Positions 1 through 4,897 of a DNA stretch of 8,892 bases are shown here, piece after piece; position 1 is the first letter of the stretch; each line of letters begins with the position of its first letter. Position numbers and translations under genes: made by a program. Below the pieces are notes generated by a model, which was not told where the DNA came from, searched no databases, and was given only the letters and a program-made list of their open reading frames with translations. This DNA comes from Acidobacteriota bacterium (GTDB lineage: Bacteria; Actinomycetota; Acidimicrobiia; Acidimicrobiales; UBA8190): NCBI GenBank assembly GCA_028872975.1, contig JAGWNV010000086.1:1-8892 (forward strand), read 5' to 3'.

Positions 1-278
1 CGGTGACGGCGTTCGACCCGAGCAACCCCGGCACTGTGTCGGTGTCGCTCTCCGAGGAGAACGACGGGGCCCAGATGTGGCTGGCCAGCCAGAACCCCCT
101 CTGCGACACCACCAATCTGACCTTCGACCTGACGACGGCGCCCGCCAACGTCGAAGTCGACAACGGCGGGACCATCGCCCCCGGCGACGACATCGAGATT
201 GCCTCGGCGGCGGGCAGCGTGAACTGCGTCCCCGTGGCGATCGACGTCCAGGCACAGACCCAGGACAGCCAGACGTAG
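1..278 (+). CDS. C-terminal end of a probable secreted protein (5' partial)
   Basis: The reading frame is open from the left edge of the window to a TAG stop at 276-278. A GTG at position 3 could be read as a start, but no ribosome binding site can be seen in front of it, so I treat the gene as entering from outside the window. The visible 91 residues are rich in Thr, Ser, Asp, Asn and Ala and poor in Lys. They have alternating hydrophobic and polar residues typical of an extracellular beta-sandwich, and no membrane helix. Two cysteines (about residues 34 and 75 of the visible part) could form a disulfide. I do not recognise the family. A hairpin-forming sequence lies about 25 bases after the stop. 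The next gene, on the same strand, starts about 100 bases downstream and is also an extracytoplasmic protein. Confidence 0.55.
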   Translation, partial: VTAFDPSNPGTVSVSLSEENDGAQMWLASQNPLCDTTNLTFDLTTAPANVEVDNGGTIAPGDDIEIASAAGSVNCVPVAIDVQAQTQDSQT

Positions 279-302
279 GCAGCCCGGGCGCTCGGAGGCG
301 GC

Positions 303-320
303 GGGTCCATCCCGGGACCT
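303..320 (+). terminator. Weak hairpin after the first gene
   Basis: GGTCC at 304-308 pairs with GGACC at 315-319 across a 6-base loop, and a G-T pair can extend the stem by one. It lies 25 bases after the stop of the first gene but has no T-run, so termination is only a possibility. Confidence 0.2.
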
Positions 321-380
321 TCGCCCCTTCCTGGGACCGGGCCGACGTGGTGCCCTGGACCCACCAAGGGGGTGGTCGAG

Positions 381-989
381 GTGATCTTCGCCGAAGCCCC
401 TGTCGGGCCTGAGGTGCCGCGTGCCGATCGGCGCCGCTGGCGGTACCTGATCGCCGCCGCGCTGCTCGTCGGCGGGCTCGCCCTGGCCCTGGGGATCGGC
501 CTCGGCGCGGGAAAGGCCAAGAGCGACCAGGCCGCCGGGTACGCCAGGGTGGCGGTGCCGGGTGCCCTCACCCTCCACGTCGACCATCCCGCCACCTACG
601 TGGTCTTCTCCGAGGGCACGGCGTGTCTCGACGCTCCGAACTGCCACGGCCAGCTGTACCCGGTCACCGTGCGGGTCACGGGCCCGGCAGGAGATCCGGT
701 GTCGGTCGCCCCAGCGCACGGCCCCACGTACATGATCGGTGGCAGCGAGGGGACCGGCGTGGCCAGTTTCGAGGCGCGCTCGGCCGGCACCTTCACGGTC
801 GCCGTCAGCACCGGCCCCTACACCGAAGGCGGGATCGCCGTGGGCGAGGCCTTCCCGACCTGGACGGCGGACTGGGTGGCCTGGCTGGCCATGGCGGTGC
901 TGTGGGCCGGTGGTGTGATTGTGGTCGTCCTGCCGCTCGGGAGAGCCGGGCGGGCGGCCCGACGCGCTGCCAGGACGTCCGACCGCTGA
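381..989 (+). CDS. Membrane protein with two TM helices flanking an extracytoplasmic domain
   Basis: Function is unknown. The protein has a short basic cytosolic N-terminus (RRRWR), a first membrane helix at about residues 22-44, an exported domain of about 115 residues, a second membrane helix at about 163-187, and an Arg-rich cytosolic tail (RAGRAARRAARTSDR). The exported part is beta-rich with many Val, Thr, Gly and Pro residues, and two cysteines at about 82 and 88 (ACLDAPNC) could bond to each other. I chose GTG at 381 because AAGGGGG at 366-372 sits 8 bases before it. An in-frame GTG at 372 would add three residues but overlaps that ribosome binding site. The layout resembles many anonymous actinobacterial membrane proteins with a cell-surface beta-sandwich. 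The gene converges on the cation transporter gene with a 40-base gap. Confidence 0.75.
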   Translation: MIFAEAPVGPEVPRADRRRWRYLIAAALLVGGLALALGIGLGAGKAKSDQAAGYARVAVPGALTLHVDHPATYVVFSEGTACLDAPNCHGQLYPVTVRVTGPAGDPVSVAPAHGPTYMIGGSEGTGVASFEARSAGTFTVAVSTGPYTEGGIAVGEAFPTWTADWVAWLAMAVLWAGGVIVVVLPLGRAGRAARRAARTSDR

Positions 990-998
990 GGGCCTTTG

Positions 999-1015
999 GT
1001 CCGTCCACGACGGGC
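999..1015. terminator. Small hairpin between convergent genes
   Basis: Seven pairs (one of them G-U) form around the loop CAC at 1006-1008, between the stops of the membrane protein gene and the convergent transporter gene. There is no T-run on either strand, so a role as a bidirectional terminator rests mainly on position. Confidence 0.2.
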
Positions 1016-1029
1016 GAGCCCGGTTCCGG

Positions 1030-1608
1030 TCACTGACGGATGGCGGCCATCCCCTCCGTGAATCCGTAGCACACGAGGACCACCGCAGCCGCCGGGTCTG
1101 CCCACCACCAGCCCGTGTGGGCGTTCAGGAGCAGCCCCACCAGCACGGCGATGGCCAGCACACCATCGACAAGTGTGACCTTCCCCTCGCTCCTCAGCAC
1201 GGGGTTGTCGAGCCGCCTGCCCGTGGAGGCCTTGCCGGCGGCGAGGGCGAACATGGTGAGCGCGGTGACCGCCGTCCAGACGACGCCGACCGTCGAGTGG
1301 CGGGAGTGGTAGCCCGTGGCCAGGACGACGGCGCTCTGCACGGCCAGATAGAGCGCCAGGGCGAGGAAGGCGGCGCCGATCATCCGCAAGGCTCGACGCC
1401 GGCGGGCCTCTCCCGTCCCCGAGAGCTCCCAGATGACGACCGTGCTGGCCCCGATCTCGATGAGGGAATCGAGCCCGAAGCCGGCCAGGGCGACCGACCG
1501 GGCCGCGATCGCCTCGAGCCCGAGGACGACCACTCCGGCTATGTTCCAGGCGAGCGTGATGCCTTCCAGGGCCAGTCCACGCCGAAGGAGGACGGCCTCG
1601 GTCTCCAT
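1030..1608 (-). CDS. CDF-like cation transporter lacking the cytosolic C-terminal domain
   Basis: A 192-residue integral membrane protein with six predicted helices, at about residues 13-35, 40-60, 75-96, 107-124, 144-163 and 169-187. This is the membrane core of the cation diffusion facilitator family, which exchanges divalent metal for protons. Helix 2 carries LDSLIEIGAS (residues 46-55), which aligns with the D-x3-D metal site of characterised members such as YiiP; here the pair is D47 and E51. Helix 5 keeps an Asp (D148), but the usual His four residues before it is Val (V144), so metal choice or even transport is uncertain. The protein stops right after helix 6, whereas typical members are near 300 residues with a metal-sensing cytosolic domain. 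The ATG has no ribosome binding site (CCCCCC precedes it), but a TACGCT hexamer lies 6 bases upstream, suggesting a leaderless transcript. It is divergent from the receiver-like gene. Confidence 0.8.
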   Translation of the reverse strand: METEAVLLRRGLALEGITLAWNIAGVVVLGLEAIAARSVALAGFGLDSLIEIGASTVVIWELSGTGEARRRRALRMIGAAFLALALYLAVQSAVVLATGYHSRHSTVGVVWTAVTALTMFALAAGKASTGRRLDNPVLRSEGKVTLVDGVLAIAVLVGLLLNAHTGWWWADPAAAVVLVCYGFTEGMAAIRQ

Positions 1609-1614
1609 GGGGGG

Positions 1615-1620
1615 AGCGTA
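1615..1620 (-). promoter_or_regulatory. Candidate -10 element of a leaderless promoter for the CDF-like gene
   Basis: Read on the minus strand this is TACGCT, which fits the actinobacterial TANNNT -10 pattern. It is followed by six C residues and then the ATG at 1608. No ribosome binding site fits between them, which is the geometry expected if transcription starts at or next to the A of the start codon. I see no convincing -35 element. Confidence 0.4.
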
Positions 1621-1654
1621 GGGGCGAGGCCGCTACCGGCAGTGACAGGAGTCG

Positions 1655-1669
1655 CACCGACCGTCGGTG
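1655..1669. promoter_or_regulatory. 15-base inverted repeat in a divergent promoter region
   Basis: CACCGAC at 1655-1661 and GTCGGTG at 1663-1669 are perfect inverted copies around a single base. It lies 47 bases upstream of the transporter start and about 130 bases before the receiver-like gene, in the 189-base gap between two divergent genes. This is a plausible dimeric-regulator operator for the transporter. In this GC-rich DNA a 7-base arm could also arise by chance. Confidence 0.35.
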
Positions 1670-1797
1670 GTCACCGGCGCCACGCAGAAGGCGACGTCGG
1701 ACTCCCTGGTCGTCGTGACCGTTGCCGGGTCCAACGGCTCTTTCGGCCGACGCACGCACGGGGGACGATCGCTGGAGAAGGAGTCGGGAGGCCCTCC

Positions 1798-2457
1798 ATG
1801 ATCGATGCGTGGAGCAGGGAGATGCTCCGGCAGCAGGCCACGGAGGCCTGGGAGGAGGCCAAGCGCCTGCACCGGACGGCCGCGGACCTCCAGGCCCAGT
1901 CGGAGCAGGCGCGGCGGATGACCGAGGATCGCCGTGCCCGCCGTCTCGCCCAGCAGCCGGCCGGCCCCTCCGAACACGCCGACGCTCTCGCCTTCCGGTC
2001 CTGGGACGCCCGGCCCCCTCGTCGGGGCGCGACGACACGTGAGCTCGAATTCTTGGTCGACCAGGCGATCCGGCGGTCGCCCAACCGGAAGGACCGGAAC
2101 CTGGACGGCCGGGGGGCGGGGCTGGCGGCGTCGGTGAACCTCCCTGTCCTCCTCCGCCTCCAGCACACCCTCGGCAGGCAATTGGGATTCGTCGTGGGCG
2201 CCCACGACGCCGGGACGGCACTGGGCCTGGCCATCGCCACCCAGCCCGACGTGGCCGTGGTGGACGCCCGCCTGGACCTCGCCACCGGGGCCGACTTCGC
2301 CCTCGCCCTGCCCCTGTACGCCCCCCGGACGAAGACCCTCCTGCTCACCGACGATCGGGAGATGGCGGCGAAGGCAGAGGTGGTCGGTCTGGACGTCCTG
2401 CCCCGGCAGTACGCGGAACCCGACCTCCTGTCCTGGATCTCCGCACACCTCGACTAG
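1798..2457 (+). CDS. Coiled-coil protein with a degenerate receiver-like domain
   Basis: A 219-residue protein. Residues 1-52 are a highly charged amphipathic helix rich in Glu, Arg, Gln and Ala, probably a coiled coil. Residues 53-100 are a Pro/Arg-rich linker. Residues 110-219 read like a response-regulator receiver: a helix (LPVLLRLQHTL), the phrase TQPDVAVVDARL with D156 at the phosphoacceptor position, LLLTDD with T184 at the conserved Ser/Thr, and a final helix. The acidic pair that normally binds magnesium at the end of strand 1 is missing (SVN there), and the conserved Lys before the last helix is replaced (LPRQ). Phosphorylation is therefore doubtful and the domain may act as a protein-interaction module. 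No DNA-binding or output domain and no adjacent histidine kinase are visible. ATG at 1798 was chosen because GGGAGG sits about 6 bases upstream; the frame is open far upstream, but that stretch lies antisense to the transporter gene. Confidence 0.75.
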   Translation: MIDAWSREMLRQQATEAWEEAKRLHRTAADLQAQSEQARRMTEDRRARRLAQQPAGPSEHADALAFRSWDARPPRRGATTRELEFLVDQAIRRSPNRKDRNLDGRGAGLAASVNLPVLLRLQHTLGRQLGFVVGAHDAGTALGLAIATQPDVAVVDARLDLATGADFALALPLYAPRTKTLLLTDDREMAAKAEVVGLDVLPRQYAEPDLLSWISAHLD

Positions 2458-2523
2458 TCACCACCTCCCCTTCCTCGGGTGCCACAATGCCGCCCGACGT
2501 CTTCCGACAGGGGGTTCGCGGAC

Positions 2524-2835
2524 ATGTGGGCACAGATGATCACGATGCGGCTGAAGGCCGGCAAGGACGGAGAGCTGCCGAGGTTGTTCGAGCAGATGCG
2601 GGCCGCCGAGATGCCGGGCTCCGGCCTGGTCCGGTCGTTGTCGATGCGCGACCAGAACGACCCGAGCCGCTTCTACACCCTCGTCGTGTTCGAGAGCGAA
2701 GAGAAGGCGCGCGCCCGGGAGCAGGACGCCCGTCGTGAGGAGGCGCTGGCGGCGGCGCGGGCCACCATGGCCGAGATCTTCGAGGGCCCTCCGGAGTTCG
2801 TCGACCTCACCGTCGTGAACGACGTCGCCCCGTAG
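2524..2835 (+). CDS. Antibiotic biosynthesis monooxygenase (ABM)-like protein
   Basis: A 103-residue protein of the dimeric alpha/beta-barrel (ferredoxin-like) superfamily to which ABM and related small enzymes belong. It begins with the strand MWAQMITMRLKAG, followed by a helix (residues 14-30), the strand LVRSLSMRDQ, and the strand FYTLVVFESEEKAR leading into a long charged helix (residues 59-85) and a last strand FVDLTVV. The FYTLVVFES strand with aromatic and acidic residues followed by a helix is the usual recognisable part of the family. Members act on quinones, haem or polyketides, or have no known activity, so no substrate can be given. AGGGGG at 2509-2514 lies 9 bases before ATG 2524; upstream in-frame ATG 2479 would place that site inside the gene. 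It is 66 bases after the receiver-like gene on the same strand, so co-transcription is possible. Confidence 0.75.
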   Translation: MWAQMITMRLKAGKDGELPRLFEQMRAAEMPGSGLVRSLSMRDQNDPSRFYTLVVFESEEKARAREQDARREEALAAARATMAEIFEGPPEFVDLTVVNDVAP

Positions 2836-2854
2836 ACGCCGGATCCCGGGAGCC

Positions 2855-3712
2855 TCACTCCTCCAACGGTTGGGGTCGCCGGCCACCGCTCGACGGGGAC
2901 GGCCCTGGGTCTCTCCAGGCCACCTCGTAGGCCGGCGTCGGCCCGGCGAAACCCTTCAAGTCAAGGCCTCCGAGGTCCCGGAACCTGAAGGCGTCGTCCA
3001 CGCAGCCCTCTCGCACGGGCCCCGAGACGACGATCCCTTCCGGCGATGCCGCAGCGCACAGCCTGGCGGCGAGCTGGACCGCGGCCCCGAAGAGGTCCCC
3101 CCGGTCGGTGATGGGCTCGCCGGCGGCGATCCCGATCCGGAGCACGATCGGCACCTCGGCGTCCACGTTGCGCTCCCCCAGCCTCCGCTGGATGGCCACG
3201 GCCGCCTGGACCGACGACGGGACGGAGGTGAACGACGCCATGATCCCGTCGCCGGTGTGCTTGACCTCCCGCCCCTCGAAGTCGGCGAGCACCCCACGGA
3301 CCAGCTCGTCGTGGTGCCGCACCAGTGCCAGGGACGCATGGTCCCCGAGACGCTGGGTGAGCTCCGTCGACCCGCAGATGTCGGTGAAGGCGATGGCCCG
3401 GACGCCCGGGGCCACGTAGGCCTGGCCCGGAGGGTGCACCGGTGGAGGCCCCAGGAACGCGTCGAGAGGTCCACGCTCGACCTCGATGATGGTCCCCGCC
3501 ACCAGGCCGTGGGAATTGGCGTGCACGGCGGCCACGGCGTCGCTGCTCGGGCCTTCGGCGAGGCAGAACACGGAGCCCTCGGCGGGGTCGAACCAGTAGG
3601 TCACGTAGTTCACCCCGAGCTTCTCCTGGATCTCCAGGTCGAGCTCGTGGGCGGCGGCGATCTCCGCCGCGGTCCGTCCCGGTACGTCGTGTCGATCGAG
3701 GAACCAGGGCAC
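2855..3712 (-). CDS. DUF4242 domain fused to a class III adenylate/guanylate cyclase
   Basis: A 285-residue soluble protein. Residues 1-80 match the DUF4242 pattern (LDRHDVPG, AAHELDLEIQEK, YVTYWFDP, VFCLAEGP, VHANSHGLV), the fold of a Streptomyces nickel-binding protein; H8, H22, H64 and H68 are candidate metal ligands. Residues 103-265 are a class III cyclase catalytic domain that makes cyclic nucleotide from a nucleoside triphosphate. Metal-binding aspartates are D111 (AFTDICGSTE) and D155 (HTGDGIM). K151 and D206 (GDLFG) are the adenine-type selectivity pair, so cAMP is the likely product. R217 is kept, but the transition-state Asn is Gln (Q213 in AVQLAARL). The C-terminal 20 residues are a Pro/Ser/Arg tail. 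The GTG start is forced: an in-frame TAG lies four codons upstream. AGGA near 3720 could serve as ribosome binding site. The gene converges on the ABM-like gene with 19 bases between. Confidence 0.88.
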   Translation of the reverse strand: MPWFLDRHDVPGRTAAEIAAAHELDLEIQEKLGVNYVTYWFDPAEGSVFCLAEGPSSDAVAAVHANSHGLVAGTIIEVERGPLDAFLGPPPVHPPGQAYVAPGVRAIAFTDICGSTELTQRLGDHASLALVRHHDELVRGVLADFEGREVKHTGDGIMASFTSVPSSVQAAVAIQRRLGERNVDAEVPIVLRIGIAAGEPITDRGDLFGAAVQLAARLCAAASPEGIVVSGPVREGCVDDAFRFRDLGGLDLKGFAGPTPAYEVAWRDPGPSPSSGGRRPQPLEE

Positions 3713-3718
3713 GCCGGC

Positions 3719-3724
3719 ATCCTA
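3719..3724 (-). promoter_or_regulatory. Candidate -10 element before the cyclase gene
   Basis: On the minus strand this reads TAGGAT, fitting TANNNT, and ends 6 bases before the GTG start at 3712, as in leaderless actinobacterial promoters. The same bases contain AGGA, which could instead be a weak ribosome binding site. A -35 element about 17 bases upstream would overlap the inverted repeat at 3743-3756. Confidence 0.35.
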
Positions 3725-3742
3725 CGGGCTCGGGCTCCCGGC

Positions 3743-3756
3743 CGAACGGTCGTTCG
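3743..3756. promoter_or_regulatory. Candidate operator CGAACG-GT-CGTTCG upstream of the cyclase gene
   Basis: CGAACG (3743-3748) and CGTTCG (3751-3756) are perfect inverted copies around GT. The form, short GAACG/CGTTC arms with a two-base centre, resembles operators of TetR-family repressors in actinobacteria. It lies 31 bases upstream of the cyclase start, where it would cover a -35 element. No regulator gene is visible in the window. Confidence 0.45.
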
Positions 3757-3791
3757 TGGCGCGAATCGAGCCCGGTCGACCGGTGCGCCCC

Positions 3792-3814
3792 CGCCGACTC
3801 GTCGCCGGTCGGCG
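3792..3814 (-). terminator. Hairpin after the Cys/His-rich membrane protein gene
   Basis: CGCCGAC (3792-3798) and GTCGGCG (3808-3814) form a perfect 7-pair stem around a 9-base loop. It starts 14 bases beyond the stop of the minus-strand gene at 3828. There is no T-run, but terminators without a T-run are common in GC-rich actinobacteria. Confidence 0.35.
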
Positions 3815-3827
3815 CGCCGCTCCGAGC

Positions 3828-4322
3828 TCAGCCGCCGGTGCCGGTCCTCCTGGCCGAGTCCCTCTCGAGCTTGACCTTGTGGTGCTGGGCGAGGATCTGG
3901 TCGTGGGAGGCGCCGTGATTGGGCACGCTCGGATGGTGGTGCCGGCAGAGGATGTATGGCGTGCCGTCGAGCGGATGATGGCCGATCCGCCAGCAGCCCT
4001 TCGTGTGGCAATTGACCTTGCGGACGCCGGTGTAGACACCGATGCACACAGCACTGATGAGGGTCGCCTCACCGAGGTCGGAACCGAAACCGGACCAGAA
4101 GTTGTACCAGATGTCGGGGCCACCGTGAAGGGTCCCGGTATGGAGCGCCACCCAGTGGCGAAGGGCGCCGAAGAACGCGATCAGGAGCGCCACGACGACG
4201 ACCAGGACGACGAGGCCGACCACCCAGGCGAGCCTGTTGCCGGAGCTGGTGGGAGCGAACTCCGGCACGGGGGCGGCCGCCAGGTCGGCGGACGGCGCGG
4301 GCGGTGCGGCAGAACCCGTCAT
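3828..4322 (-). CDS. Small two-helix membrane protein with a Cys/His-rich cytosolic tail
   Basis: A 164-residue protein. The N-terminal 29 residues are a Pro/Ala/Ser-rich low-complexity segment, followed by a strongly hydrophobic helix at about 31-52. A loop contains WYNFWSGFGSDLGE, followed by a second, weaker helix at about 82-100. The tail from residue 101 on is dense in Cys and His (NCHTKGCWRIGHHPLDG, then TPYILCRHHHP): C105, H106, C110, H115, H116, C126, H128, H129 and H130 could make a zinc site. From memory, similar FWSGFGSDL plus CWRxGxHP...GTPYxxCxxHHP cores occur in uncharacterised actinobacterial and actinophage membrane proteins; function is unknown. I chose ATG 4322 because GGAG lies 9 bases before it and the longer in-frame extension is Arg/Gly-rich and unlike protein. 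The gene is divergent from the secreted-peptide gene. Confidence 0.75.
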   Translation of the reverse strand: MTGSAAPPAPSADLAAAPVPEFAPTSSGNRLAWVVGLVVLVVVVALLIAFFGALRHWVALHTGTLHGGPDIWYNFWSGFGSDLGEATLISAVCIGVYTGVRKVNCHTKGCWRIGHHPLDGTPYILCRHHHPSVPNHGASHDQILAQHHKVKLERDSARRTGTGG

Positions 4323-4438
4323 CACAGTCGGCTCCAGTCTCCGCGGCGCGGCTCGAAAAAAGGAGGGGCCCCGAAAGAGGCTAACCGGCACCGTCCACGC
4401 GGCGAGGGACCCGTCGCCGGGGCCGCCACCTCGTGAGC

Positions 4439-4455
4439 CCGGGGCTCGACCCCGG
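4439..4455. other. GC hairpin in the divergent intergenic region
   Basis: CCGGGG (4439-4444) and CCCCGG (4450-4455) pair around CTCGA. It sits in the 203-base gap between the Cys/His membrane protein gene and the secreted-peptide gene, about 70 bases before the latter. It could be regulatory or simply GC-rich sequence. Nearby, GAAC at 4473-4476 and GTT at 4495-4497 are 18 bases apart, which loosely fits an ECF sigma promoter for the secreted peptide. Confidence 0.2.
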
Positions 4456-4500
4456 CGCCGCCGCCCCGATCTGAACTCTTGGCACTCCTCATCAGTTGAG

Positions 4501-4518
4501 ACGAGGAGGACGAGGAGG
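4501..4518 (+). repeat. Tandem 9-base repeat giving a doubled ribosome binding site
   Basis: ACGAGGAGG occurs twice in a row (4501-4509 and 4510-4518). The second copy extends to GAGGAGGT (4512-4519), a near-ideal Shine-Dalgarno sequence 6 bases before ATG 4526, which fixes that start. The first copy is 9 bases further upstream, too far for the same ATG, and could be a standby site. Confidence 0.75.
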
Positions 4519-4525
4519 TACTGCC

Positions 4526-4844
4526 ATGACGCGTGCACGACGAGCCATCGTCGCCGGGACGATCACGACGGTCGCCACGTTGGTGCCCTTCGGCGCCGCG
4601 TGGGCGGCGCTGCAGACACCCACGACGGGCCAGCCCGGCACGACCGCCGGGTTCAACTGCACCGAGAGCGCCCCGGTCGAGCCCGGGAACGCGGCCACCG
4701 CCCCCGGGTCGGCCTTCAACGAGACGTCGGGGCATGCGGGCACGGTCTACGCCGGCAACGGACCGGGCTCGACGGGACACGCCAACAGCACTGCGGCGGT
4801 TTTCCCAGTACGACACCGCCTGTCGCCGGCTGAGCTCGCCCTGA
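4526..4844 (+). pseudogene. Small secreted Cys-containing peptide gene, frameshifted near its 3' end
   Basis: The gene has a strong ribosome binding site and a clear signal peptide: MTRARR, a hydrophobic stretch at residues 8-24, and a cleavage-like AAWA at about residue 27. The mature part is rich in Gly, Thr, Asn and Ala, with C45 (FNCTES) and phrases such as PGNAATAPGSAFN and GTVYAGN. From memory, small secreted actinobacterial proteins of this type end in AAVSQYDxAC. Here the ATG frame reads AAV and then FPVRH, while the frame one base ahead reads SQYDTACRRLSSP and stops at 4842-4844. Dropping one T from the TTTT run at 4800-4803 restores a 105-residue protein with a second cysteine (C99). 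Uncorrected, the ATG frame stays open through the next gene and would make a fusion of about 340 residues ending at 5548. Function is unknown; sequencing error, real mutation or recoding are all possible. Confidence 0.65.
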
Positions 4845-4897
4845 GTGGCGGGCTCGGTCAGCGATGCCCGGTGCCGCCGGGGGCTAGGGTGCCGGCC

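Noticed and set aside
919..1797. Long open frame on the plus strand that would extend the receiver-like protein by about 290 residues
   Set aside because: It lies antisense to the transporter gene, reads as low-complexity Arg/Gly/Asp-rich sequence, and a good ribosome binding site precedes ATG 1798.
818..2221. 467-codon open frame on the minus strand
   Set aside because: Its translation is Arg/Pro/Gly-rich, it crosses the receiver-like, transporter and membrane protein genes, and it shows no domain; typical antisense shadow in GC-rich DNA.
2870..3874. 334-codon plus-strand open frame over the cyclase gene
   Set aside because: Antisense to a clearly recognised cyclase domain and compositionally biased.
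4347..4372. Possible terminator from GGGGCCCC near a run of six T on the minus strand
   Set aside because: GGGGCCCC has no loop, so it cannot form a normal hairpin, and it lies upstream of the minus-strand gene rather than after one.
4479..4506. CIRCE-like heat-shock operator (TTGGCACTC resembles the left arm TTAGCACTC)
   Set aside because: The right arm at the required 9-base spacing does not match GAGTGCTAA, and the downstream gene is not a chaperone.
4323..4538. N-terminal extension of the Cys/His membrane protein to an upstream ATG
   Set aside because: The added 72 residues are Arg/Gly-rich and overlap the strong ribosome binding site and start of the divergent secreted-peptide gene.
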